Shown here piece after piece: positions 1-5,874 of a stretch of 11,619 nucleotides of DNA. Both the position numbers and the translations under genes were made by a program. The stretch is from Acidimicrobiaceae bacterium (lineage in GTDB: Bacteria > Actinomycetota > Acidimicrobiia > Acidimicrobiales > Acidimicrobiaceae), in NCBI GenBank assembly GCA_013044415.1, contig JABEUO010000194.1, positions 1 through 11,619 on the forward strand, written 5' to 3'. Under the pieces are notes generated by a model. It was not told the origin of the DNA and searched no databases. It worked only from the letters and a program-made list of their open reading frames with translations. Each line of letters opens with the position of its first letter. Position 1 is the first letter of the stretch.

Positions 1-363
1 TATCTTCGTCTCATGGGCGTATGCCACCCCAACTGCGATTACCAGTGGCGCCCTGTCGAGTTTCGTGCGCTCCTTGTTGAGCTGTCCCTCGGTAGGGGTC
101 GCTTCTTTTGCCTCAAGGCGATCTGTGAGGCGTTGTGCTAGGAACTCACCGAAGCGATCTTTAGCTTCGCCGGTGAAGACTACGTACCTCGTAGTCTTTA
201 ACGAGTCATGATCTGGCGCCGAGATGCCGGCACGGAGAATTTCAATTACTTCCTGGGGGTCAGGAGCCGGTTCGACGAGGCGCCCGGTGGACCTTCTGGA
301 AAAAATGAGGCCTAATGGGCCACTTATCTCGCTTTGACTCTTCTTCGGTTCGAGAACTTCCAT
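1..363 (-). CDS. Nitroreductase family protein, YdjA-like (partial, C-terminus outside window)
   Basis: This is the first 121 codons of an FMN-dependent nitroreductase-fold oxidoreductase; the reading frame stays open to base 1. I translated it from the minus strand. Residues 22-34 read SRRSTGRLVEPAP, followed by ILRAGISAPDHDSLK (residues 42-56) and RAPLVIAVGVA (residues 104-114). These resemble the N-terminal half of E. coli YdjA (NRRSASRLAEPAP, ILRAGMRAPDHKS, RAPLIITV) as I remember it. The RRS segment normally contacts FMN phosphate. The ATG at 361-363 is the only conventional start in the frame after the TGA shared with the upstream gene; it leaves about a dozen extra residues before RRS compared with YdjA. 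The gene lies 48 bases downstream of the MBL-fold hydrolase on the same strand, so the two are probably cotranscribed. The substrate is unknown, as it is for most YdjA relatives. Confidence 0.85.
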   Translation of the reverse strand, partial: MEVLEPKKSQSEISGPLGLIFSRRSTGRLVEPAPDPQEVIEILRAGISAPDHDSLKTTRYVVFTGEAKDRFGEFLAQRLTDRLEAKEATPTEGQLNKERTKLDRAPLVIAVGVAYAHETKI

Positions 364-411
364 TTGGAAAAACCTAATACCGTCGACACCCTTTCTAAGC
401 GAAAAGTGGAC

Positions 412-1035
412 TCACCATCCTCTATCTATCCAAGATTGCAGGTTTGGAGCTTCCCGTGCGATGGTAGTCGATTCGCCATGTCCGGGGAGGACTAATGTGT
501 CATTGGAGAACTTAGAAAATATTTCGTTTTCGATTGAATTTATTATCGCCGAAAAGTCCCCACCCTCAAGTGCCGTCGTTCCGGGCCCTCCTGGGAAAAG
601 GGTATCGCCGGTGAAGAGGACTGGGTAACCTTCGACCGCGAAGCTGTAGCTCCCCGGTGTGTGGCCAGGTGTCCAGATCTGTTTTATCCTCAAGCCCCCC
701 ACCTCGATCACCTCGTCATGATTTAGCAGCTGATCGTAGCTCGGCAGCAGGTTAGCGTCCTCTCTGGCTACGTACACTTCGTAGCCAGCGTCTCTAACCT
801 CGCTTACAGCCCCGATGTGGTCCCAGTGGCCGTGGGTCTCTAAGACCATTTTGACCCCGAGATCCTGGGCGACCTCGAGTAGCTTCTCGTGCTCGTTTGC
901 GGCGTCGATGAGTACCGACTCACCGGTATTTTTGGAACGCACGATGTAGACATTGTTTGCGATCGGTCCAACGACTAGTCGATATATCAGCAGGTCTCCA
1001 ATTTCGATTTCATGGGTGAAGCTTCTTTGGTCCAT
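412..1035 (-). CDS. MBL-fold metallohydrolase, glyoxalase II-like
   Basis: A 207-residue metallo-beta-lactamase-fold hydrolase that probably binds two metal ions. The metal ligands are all visible: HGHWDH gives H68, H70, D72 and H73; TPGHTPGS gives H125; FTGDTLF gives D144; LPGHG gives H186. The arrangement and length match stand-alone glyoxalase II-like or persulfide-dioxygenase-like proteins, which hydrolyse or oxidise thiol-derived substrates. The exact substrate cannot be read from the sequence. No signal peptide is apparent, so it should be cytoplasmic. It starts with ATG and is transcribed away from the acyl-CoA dehydrogenase gene; the 121-base gap between them carries an inverted repeat. 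The nitroreductase follows 48 bases downstream, suggesting a two-gene redox or detoxification unit. The fold is certain; the role is not. Confidence 0.9.
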   Translation of the reverse strand: MDQRSFTHEIEIGDLLIYRLVVGPIANNVYIVRSKNTGESVLIDAANEHEKLLEVAQDLGVKMVLETHGHWDHIGAVSEVRDAGYEVYVAREDANLLPSYDQLLNHDEVIEVGGLRIKQIWTPGHTPGSYSFAVEGYPVLFTGDTLFPGGPGTTALEGGDFSAIINSIENEIFSKFSNDTLVLPGHGESTTIAREAPNLQSWIDRGW

Positions 1036-1076
1036 GTCTGTGATAGCTTCTTTCTCTGTTCGGCTTATCGATATTG

Positions 1077-1099
1077 AATGGGTTTAGCGTTTGCCCATT
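1077..1099. promoter_or_regulatory. Inverted repeat in the divergent MBL hydrolase / acyl-CoA dehydrogenase promoter region
   Basis: AATGGG at 1077-1082 is the exact reverse complement of CCCATT at 1094-1099, with an 11-base spacer. It lies in the middle of the 121-base gap between two divergent genes, where a shared operator would be expected. Regulator identity is unknown. Six-base arms can occur by chance, so this is a candidate only. Confidence 0.3.
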
Positions 1100-1146
1100 T
1101 ACCAAGATTAGGCCATATTTCTATTCGATGTCGGGCCACGGCAACT

Positions 1147-1153
1147 GGAGGAG
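1147..1153 (+). promoter_or_regulatory. Shine-Dalgarno sequence of the acyl-CoA dehydrogenase
   Basis: GGAGGAG sits three bases before the ATG at 1157. It fixes that start and gives a local reference for ribosome-site spacing: the same GGAGGAG-N3-start arrangement recurs inside the first codons of the RNase HI gene. Confidence 0.75.
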
Positions 1154-1156
1154 AAG

Positions 1157-2272
1157 ATGAACTTCGCTTTCACTGAGGAGCAAGACGAACTGAGGAAGTC
1201 GGTTCGAAGGTTTCTCGACGACAAGTCCCCGATTGCGTCGGTGCGAAGATTGATGGAGGGTGAAGTAGGTTTCGACGAGGACGTCTGGAAGCAGGCCACC
1301 GAGCAGCTCGGCCTCGCGGGGCTCGCTATCCCTGAGAACTATGGTGGACTCGGTTATGGAGCCGTCGAACTCGGTATAGTCCTCGAGGAGATGGGTAGGT
1401 CACTCTTCTGTGGGCCATACTTCTCCTCCGTGGTAATGGCGGCCAACGCTATTATCGCATCGGATGACCAAGAGGCGATGTCGCAGCATCTACCTAGCAT
1501 TGCAACGGGTGAGGCAAGATATAGCGTCTGCGGCTACGAGGAGGCACACGGTTTCGATCTGGCGCCGACTTCGGGGGAGGCTGTCCCCGATGGTGATCAC
1601 TACCTACTTTCGGCTTCCAAGGTGTATGTGATAGACGGTGCCTCTGCTACCGACTTTCTGGTCTTTGCCAAAGTGGGCGGCGAACTCTCACTCTTTTATG
1701 TTTCTGGCTCCGCCGACGTGGTGACTAGGACCCCAATGGAGACACTTGATCAGACCAGAAAGCTGGCGAAGGTCGAGTTTGCATCGGCCCCCGCTCACCT
1801 GATCGGAGCGGTCGGTGACGGACCAGAAATCTATGCAAAGATGGTAAATGTAGCGGCCGCCGCACTGAGTGTGGAAATGGTGGGTGGAGCGCAAGCTTGC
1901 TTGGATATGGCGGTAGAGTACTCTAAGTCCAGAATCCAGTTCGGTAGGCCGATAGGATCGTTCCAGGCGATAAAACATAAGTGTGCGGACATACTTGTCG
2001 AGGTCGAATCGGCAAAATCGGCCGCCTACTATGCGATGTGGGCGGTGGCAAATGATCCAAAAGAAGCCGTGATCTCCGCTCCCTTAGCCAAGGCATTCTG
2101 CGGCGACGCCTACTTTTTTGCTGCGGCAGAGAACATCCAGATCCATGGTGGAATCGGATTCACCTGGGAACACGACGCACACCTCTACTTCAAGCGGGCC
2201 AAGTCCTCCCAGTTGCTATTTGGATCTTCAAGTGATTTCCGTTCTATCCTGGCCGAAAGGATCGGCCTTTAA
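1157..2272 (+). CDS. Acyl-CoA dehydrogenase family protein, catalytic glutamate not at either usual position
   Basis: A 371-residue flavoprotein of the acyl-CoA dehydrogenase family, which introduces an alpha-beta double bond into acyl-CoA thioesters and passes electrons to ETF. Visible landmarks are an N-terminal helical domain (FTEEQDELRKSVRRFL, residues 5-20), the FAD-contacting R259 in RIQFGRPIG, and QIHGGIGFTWEHD at residues 328-340. Length is near the family norm of 370-400. Aligned by hand with MCAD, the catalytic E376 of IYEGT falls on F355 (LLFGS), and the alternative base of isovaleryl-CoA dehydrogenase (REAFG) falls on Q261 (RIQFG). Proteins with the TWEHDAHLY signature often differ at these points and some are the non-catalytic half of heterotetramers. 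It has a strong ribosome site and its own divergent promoter region. Substrate is unknown; branched, steroid-side-chain or fatty acyl-CoA are all possible. Confidence 0.92.
   Translation: MNFAFTEEQDELRKSVRRFLDDKSPIASVRRLMEGEVGFDEDVWKQATEQLGLAGLAIPENYGGLGYGAVELGIVLEEMGRSLFCGPYFSSVVMAANAIIASDDQEAMSQHLPSIATGEARYSVCGYEEAHGFDLAPTSGEAVPDGDHYLLSASKVYVIDGASATDFLVFAKVGGELSLFYVSGSADVVTRTPMETLDQTRKLAKVEFASAPAHLIGAVGDGPEIYAKMVNVAAAALSVEMVGGAQACLDMAVEYSKSRIQFGRPIGSFQAIKHKCADILVEVESAKSAAYYAMWAVANDPKEAVISAPLAKAFCGDAYFFAAAENIQIHGGIGFTWEHDAHLYFKRAKSSQLLFGSSSDFRSILAERIGL
2251..2270 (+). terminator. Small hairpin at the end of the acyl-CoA dehydrogenase gene
   Basis: GGCCGA at 2251-2256 pairs with TCGGCC at 2262-2267 around a five-base loop and is followed by TTT. 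It overlaps the last codons of the acyl-CoA dehydrogenase. The stem is short and the T run minimal, so it is at best a weak intrinsic terminator. Confidence 0.25.
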
Positions 2273-2305
2273 GCGGAGCGGAGCGGGACTACTAAGTTCC
2301 AGCCA

Positions 2306-2356
2306 GATAGCAACTTCAAACCGATATCAACTTCAGCCCGATATCGTCTCCAACTT
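2306..2356 (+). repeat. Imperfect 17-bp tandem repeat, about three units
   Basis: Three consecutive 17-base units begin at 2306, 2323 and 2340. Unit 1 is GATAGCAACTTCAAACC and unit 2 is GATATCAACTTCAGCCC; unit 3 starts GATATC and then diverges, but contains CAACTT shifted by a few bases. They lie in the 195-base gap between the acyl-CoA dehydrogenase and the DUF302 gene, so they may be operator copies or a small sequence duplication. The units contain GATATC palindromes 17 bases apart. Confidence 0.55.
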
Positions 2357-2394
2357 GAAGGGGCCTGAATCCGAATTTCGTCTGGACTATTCCG

Positions 2395-2432
2395 CATAGG
2401 GTCAGTGTTAGATACCACATAGGGTATGTTAG
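2395..2432 (+). repeat. Paired CATAGGGT...GTTAG direct repeats upstream of the DUF302 gene
   Basis: CATAGGGT occurs at 2395-2402 and 2418-2425, 23 bases apart. Each copy is followed closely by GTTAG (2407-2411 and 2428-2432). The second copy ends about 35 bases before the preferred DUF302 start, so the pair could be a regulator binding site or part of a promoter. I see no convincing sigma-70-type hexamer pair here. Confidence 0.4.
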
Positions 2433-2467
2433 GATTGATAACAAACAGGACGGAAGGCGGATTTAGC

Positions 2468-2839
2468 ATGAGTGGATTTACCAAGTTGGTGCAGGGTGAT
2501 ATGGCCTCGGTCGAAGAGAGGGTGAGGGAGTCCCTCAAGGAGAGGGGTTTCGGAGTACTCACCGAGATTGACGTCTCTGCGACCCTAAAGGCAAAGATTA
2601 ACGTCGATCGGAGCCCACTGAAGATTCTTGGTGCGTGCAATCCAACCTTTGCAAATAAGGCGCTTGAAGCGGATCCCGACATGGCCCTGGTAATGCCCTG
2701 CAACGTAGTTCTTTCTCAAGAACCAGATGGAATTTTGGTGCGGGCTATCGATCCAGCGTCTCTCGTGTCTACTGAGGACATGAAGCTTCTGGCTAAAGAG
2801 GCCGGAGATGCATTGTCGGAGGCCGTTTCCGTCCTCTAG
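2468..2839 (+). CDS. DUF302 domain-containing protein
   Basis: A 123-residue protein made almost entirely of one DUF302 domain, a small family of unknown function. The diagnostic features, numbered from the chosen start, are an N-terminal helix leading into LKERGFGVLTEIDVSATLKAK, then ILGACNPTFANKALEADPDM, the MPCNVVL strand near residues 75-81, and the AIDPASL motif near residues 93-99. I prefer the ATG at 2468 because a purine-rich GGAAGG lies about ten bases upstream and the protein then begins at the expected distance from the domain; an in-frame ATG at 2426 would add 14 residues that look non-conserved. No signal peptide or membrane segment is seen. The AhpD-like gene follows 102 bases downstream on the same strand, so a common redox-related context is possible but unproven. 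Confidence 0.85.
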   Translation: MSGFTKLVQGDMASVEERVRESLKERGFGVLTEIDVSATLKAKINVDRSPLKILGACNPTFANKALEADPDMALVMPCNVVLSQEPDGILVRAIDPASLVSTEDMKLLAKEAGDALSEAVSVL

Positions 2840-2941
2840 GCTTACACGCCATTGGTGGGTCTCGACTAAAAACCTTAGCCATCCGGGCGAAGTAGTTATC
2901 AAGTGGCCAGAGTGGCGCGTAGTTGATTCGAAAGGAAAGCA

Positions 2942-3340
2942 ATGGAAGTTTCCGTGGGATCTGGTGATAAAAACCACAAGATGATGGAGGACCTACTCCC
3001 ATCAGCGAAAGCGTTGCGTGGTGAGATCCCAGAGGTTTATAAGGGCTTTTCGGAACTGTCCAAAGCGGCAATGGCCGATGGGGTGATTCCGGCCACGGTC
3101 AAAGAGGCCCTCGCCATTGCAATCTCTGTGATCAACCGTTGCGACGGATGCATAGCTTCGCACGCCAGGGCGGCGGCGATAAAGGGGACGACCAAGGAAG
3201 AAGTTGCCGAGGCCATCGGCGTGGCTATTCTGCTCTCCGGTGGACCCGGGACGGTTTATGGCCCGAGGGCTTATGAGGCTTTTTTGGAGTACAAGGCCGA
3301 ATATGACGCCAAGAGGCAGCAGAAGAGACCAGAAGCGTGA
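2942..3340 (+). CDS. AhpD-like carboxymuconolactone decarboxylase family protein
   Basis: A 132-residue all-helical protein of the carboxymuconolactone decarboxylase family, on the AhpD-like peroxidase side. The catalytic set is complete with the spacing of mycobacterial AhpD (E118, C130, C133, H137): here E55, C67, C70 and H74, in VKEALAIAISVINRC and CDGCIASH. The CxxC pair supports thiol-disulfide chemistry, such as reducing peroxides or a peroxiredoxin partner; a decarboxylase role is unlikely. No AhpC-like partner is in the window. AAAGGAAAG at 2931-2939 is a good ribosome site for the ATG at 2942. The gene ends four bases from the stop of a convergent ATP-grasp gene, and a strong plus-strand hairpin starts 24 bases after its stop codon. 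The physiological substrate is unknown. Confidence 0.9.
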   Translation: MEVSVGSGDKNHKMMEDLLPSAKALRGEIPEVYKGFSELSKAAMADGVIPATVKEALAIAISVINRCDGCIASHARAAAIKGTTKEEVAEAIGVAILLSGGPGTVYGPRAYEAFLEYKAEYDAKRQQKRPEA

Positions 3341-3344
3341 CCCT

Positions 3345-4163
3345 TTAGAGGTTCGAGGATATGCCCTTTGCGATCTTGGCCGCGGGGTCGCAAAGGGAGA
3401 GCTGATATAACGAGCGGTATCCACACACATCCTCGACCTCGTTCAATACGTACGACTCCCCGTAGGGGATAAGGTCGATGGCGTAGTTCCCAGGTCCAAG
3501 GTGTCGGTGTAGTTTTTGGGCCATCTCCACCTCCGCCTCGCTCGGATCGTAGGCCTCCACCCTCCCACCCTGTTTTAGGTTTGCCCTAAATTCTCCCTTA
3601 GCAGCCGTCCTGACTGTCCAGTAGGTAGATCCGTCTAGAAAGACGTAGCACCTGTGGTCCTCAGCAGTGGAGGCCGAGTAGATCTGGTGTAGGATGGCGT
3701 CTTTTTCGTTGGCTTTCGGCCGTGGTGCCTTGGAATCCACTAATTTAACGCCGTGCCCACCGTGGCCGAAGTTGGGTTTTTGGACTTCAAGTTCAAACTC
3801 GGTGCTTATGGGATCGTCACTAAAACTCAGCACGGAAGTTAACACTTCTATCCCTAGCGCCGCAGCGGTCGCCATCGATAACGCCTTGTCGTAACCTACT
3901 TCGGCAATGGCCAGGCTATTGAATACAGCAATGCCTAGCTGTTCGAAGATCCTGGTGATGTCGGGATTAAAGCTCCGGTTCACTACGAAGTCACAAGGGC
4001 GATAGTCGCGCTGGATTTTTAGTGCAAAGTTTTGGTAGCTGATGAGTTCCAGCTTTTGACCGAGTGCTCCAAACGCTGAAATCAGCTGGGATATGAAGAA
4101 TTCGTTATCTTTGATGTCATTGTCGCGGTAGATTAGCCAGCCAGTCATTTTGCTACCAGTCAC
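3345..4163 (-). CDS. RimK-like ATP-grasp ligase (second of a pair)
   Basis: A 272-residue ATP-grasp enzyme of the carboxylate-amine ligase type, which activates a carboxylate as an acyl-phosphate and joins it to an amine. Visible parts are an N-terminal pre-ATP-grasp domain (GWLIYRDNDIKDNEFF, then VNRSFNPD), the nucleotide-binding lysine and glycine loop VQKPNFGHGGHGVKLV (K129), FRANLKQGGR near residues 192-201, and metal-binding D230 and E242 in YAIDLIP and NEVEDVCGYRSLY. Where classical RimK has ExN this protein has ExE, a form I remember from other RimK-like proteins (NEIEDVVG). The annotated start is GTG, two bases after the previous gene's stop; an ATG five codons further (4148) fits the usual family N-terminus better. 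Translational coupling to the upstream ligase is likely. The substrate is not recognisable. Confidence 0.85.
   Translation of the reverse strand: MTGSKMTGWLIYRDNDIKDNEFFISQLISAFGALGQKLELISYQNFALKIQRDYRPCDFVVNRSFNPDITRIFEQLGIAVFNSLAIAEVGYDKALSMATAAALGIEVLTSVLSFSDDPISTEFELEVQKPNFGHGGHGVKLVDSKAPRPKANEKDAILHQIYSASTAEDHRCYVFLDGSTYWTVRTAAKGEFRANLKQGGRVEAYDPSEAEVEMAQKLHRHLGPGNYAIDLIPYGESYVLNEVEDVCGYRSLYQLSLCDPAAKIAKGISSNL
3364..3397 (+). terminator. Strong hairpin downstream of the AhpD-like gene, inside the 3' end of the convergent ATP-grasp gene
   Basis: CCCTTTGCGA at 3364-3373 is a perfect reverse complement of TCGCAAAGGG at 3388-3397. As plus-strand RNA the stem continues inward with U·G, C-G, U·G, U·G and G-C pairs (3374-3378 with 3383-3387), giving about 15 pairs closed by a four-base loop. 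The wobble pairs exist only in plus-strand RNA, so the structure best fits the end of the AhpD-like transcript. No U tract follows, so it may act as an RNA-stabilising or Rho-assisted end rather than a classical intrinsic terminator. Confidence 0.45.
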
Positions 4164-4165
4164 CG

Positions 4166-5056
4166 CTACTTGGAGGTCGAAGTTTGCTGACCGATAGCCG
4201 AAAGAATGTCGACCTTGGCACAGTCGATGTTAGTTATCTCGGAGAGTCGAGTTATGTGGGGATTTGAGTTGACCTCACATACCAGCCTGGTGTCCCCTTC
4301 ACCGATCAGTAGGTCCACCCCACAGAAGTCAGTTCCAACGGCCCTGGCCGCTCGGAGCGCTAGGTCGATCTCAGTTCCGTTCGGTTCGATAACTTCGCCG
4401 ACTCCACCTTGTGTGAGGTTCGCCTGGAGGGAATCGTCGCTGCTTCGTTGACTAATCGCACAGATTACCCGATCCGACGCTACGTGGACTCGAATATCCC
4501 TCCCATAGGAGGTCTCTACCAGCTCCTGGAGGATCGCTTCACGCATCTCGTTCTGGCTGAAGATCTCTATCAACTCATCGTCGTCGTTGATGAGATAGAC
4601 CTGGGCTCCAAATGATCCCCTCGAGGCTTTGGCGACCAATGGGAACCCTAATCTTTTCGCAGCCGCTAAAAGTGCCGTCGGGTGATGGGGTTGTGAAGGG
4701 TAGGGTCTCGGCAGGATGATCGTCGTTGGAGTTGGTATATTTGACCGACTAAAGGCGATGTGCATCTCCCTCTTATCGTCACATGCCCTGATCGCCTTGG
4801 CTGAGTTGGAAACCTTCACCCCGCAAGCTTCGAGTGACTCGGCCAAGTGGACGTCTTTATCGAGGAATAGTGCGACATCTGGCCTGCTATGCGAAATCAG
4901 CTCTGGCTGTGATCCCGATCTCTGGGCGATGATAACGTCTAGTGGATTTATCAGTCGTGAATCTAGACCGAGGGCCAGTGCCGCTCGGTGGTGTCTTCCC
5001 CCGTGTTCTTCAAACTTTTCCCCTAATTCGGTGTTGGCAACTACCCATATTCTCAC
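4166..5056 (-). CDS. RimK-like ATP-grasp ligase (first of a pair)
   Basis: A 296-residue ATP-grasp carboxylate-amine ligase. The N-terminal domain starts MRIWVVAN; the ATP-grasp core shows K143 with the glycine loop VAKASRGSFGAQV (residues 141-153), the hinge segment QELVETSYGRDIRVHV, QANLTQGG (residues 211-218), and the metal ligands D248, E261 and N263 in GVDLLIGEG and CEVNSNPH. These are the features of the RimK/LysX/glutathione-synthetase-like group, complete and probably active. It begins with GTG (MRIW); a nearby ATG two bases upstream runs directly into TGA and cannot serve. It is followed two bases later by a second ATP-grasp gene. The two differ clearly in sequence, so this is not a recent duplication. 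An amino acid or peptide ligation step is likely; the acceptor is unknown. Confidence 0.87.
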   Translation of the reverse strand: MRIWVVANTELGEKFEEHGGRHHRAALALGLDSRLINPLDVIIAQRSGSQPELISHSRPDVALFLDKDVHLAESLEACGVKVSNSAKAIRACDDKREMHIAFSRSNIPTPTTIILPRPYPSQPHHPTALLAAAKRLGFPLVAKASRGSFGAQVYLINDDDELIEIFSQNEMREAILQELVETSYGRDIRVHVASDRVICAISQRSSDDSLQANLTQGGVGEVIEPNGTEIDLALRAARAVGTDFCGVDLLIGEGDTRLVCEVNSNPHITRLSEITNIDCAKVDILSAIGQQTSTSK

Positions 5057-5074
5057 ATAGCCGACCCTAGGCGC

Positions 5075-5088
5075 AGCTCACTTGAGCT
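5075..5088. promoter_or_regulatory. Palindrome between the divergent ATP-grasp operon and hydrolase-fold gene
   Basis: AGCTCA (5075-5080) and TGAGCT (5083-5088) form a perfect inverted repeat around two bases. A related CGCAGCT also occurs at 5072-5078 and 5094-5100. The element occupies the middle of the 80-base gap between two divergent starts, the natural place for a shared operator. Confidence 0.35.
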
Positions 5089-5136
5089 AGGTTCGCAGCT
5101 GAGATAGTTTTTAGGAATTACTTTGGGCGGTGGAAA

Positions 5137-5874
5137 TTGCAGGTAGATATCGAAAGCGACGGTCGCATCCTAGCGGCTTACCTTCATCGGGCCCAAAAAC
5201 CTCAAAACACCCAAGGCAACACCGTACTGGTCGCCGCCTTTGGCACCCCGGTAGGGACAAACATCTTCGATCGGGGGCACCTAGACTCAGAACTCGCCGA
5301 ACGACTCTCCAATGCGACAAATTCAAACTGCATATCGGTCTCGCTCAGCGGCGTAGGTAATTCGGGGGGTACATTCTCCCTTTCGAACTGGACCAACGAC
5401 CTCGTCCGCGTGGTCGAATATGCGATGAAAGAAGAACTTGGGTCACGGGTAGTCCTCGTCGGTTATGAATTAGCGGCTATTTCGGTCGTAATGGCGGCTA
5501 TTGCTTCGGGGTCGGTGGCGGGTGTCGCGAGCATCGACCCAGCCCTCTATATCTTTGAGGAGGACTTTGACCCAGAGTCATACATAAAGCTATTAGAGGG
5601 CTTCAAGGTGAATGTGAAAGCCACCACTGCGGCTAGCTTTCATGCCGAGATAGCATCGATTGATACCTTCGAAGAGGTGAAGATGCTCGGTGACAAGCCA
5701 TGGATGATCATCGTCGCCCAGGAGCGAACCGAGTCTAACCTAAGGGTATCCAGGGAACTAGTTGCGAGCGCTCAAAGGGCTGAACTCCACAGAATAATAG
5801 CGGCAGGCGACGGATTACGGGCAGACCCGAGGGTCATGGCGATATTCATGGGCTGGTATGACAGGGAGTTTTAG
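5137..5874 (+). CDS. Alpha/beta-hydrolase-fold protein without a recognisable catalytic triad
   Basis: A 245-residue protein that follows the alpha/beta-hydrolase pattern: an early strand TVLVAAFGTPVGTNIFDRG, the CISVSLSGVGNSGG turn (residues 65-78), a nucleophile-elbow-like strand RVVLVGYELAA (residues 104-114), the following ASIDP strand, and a late WMIIVAQERT strand (residues 189-198). The elbow should read GxSxG but reads GYELA, so E111 stands where the nucleophile should be, and no histidine follows in the usual last-loop position (AAGDGLRADPR). It is therefore probably non-hydrolytic or has a changed chemistry. The start is TTG; GGTGG lies three bases upstream and no ATG or GTG is available in frame before a stop. 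It is divergent from two ATP-grasp genes and overlaps thiE tail to tail by four bases. The fold assignment is by pattern only. Confidence 0.75.
   Translation: MQVDIESDGRILAAYLHRAQKPQNTQGNTVLVAAFGTPVGTNIFDRGHLDSELAERLSNATNSNCISVSLSGVGNSGGTFSLSNWTNDLVRVVEYAMKEELGSRVVLVGYELAAISVVMAAIASGSVAGVASIDPALYIFEEDFDPESYIKLLEGFKVNVKATTAASFHAEIASIDTFEEVKMLGDKPWMIIVAQERTESNLRVSRELVASAQRAELHRIIAAGDGLRADPRVMAIFMGWYDREF

Noticed and set aside
2306..2356. Possible CRISPR array
   Set aside because: The units are contiguous, imperfect and only 17 bases long, with no spacers; no cas gene is present.
2118..2399. A 93-codon plus-strand frame overlapping the end of the acyl-CoA dehydrogenase
   Set aside because: Most of it is a second frame within a well-supported gene; serine-rich low-information translation and no ribosome site.
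3002..3430. A 142-codon open frame on the minus strand opposite the AhpD-like gene
   Set aside because: It is antisense to a gene with an intact E/C/C/H catalytic set, and its translation is arginine- and proline-rich without recognisable motifs.
4161..5056. Recent duplication of one ATP-grasp gene into two
   Set aside because: The two proteins differ in N-terminal domain, glycine loop and metal-site sequence, so they are distant paralogues or separate families.
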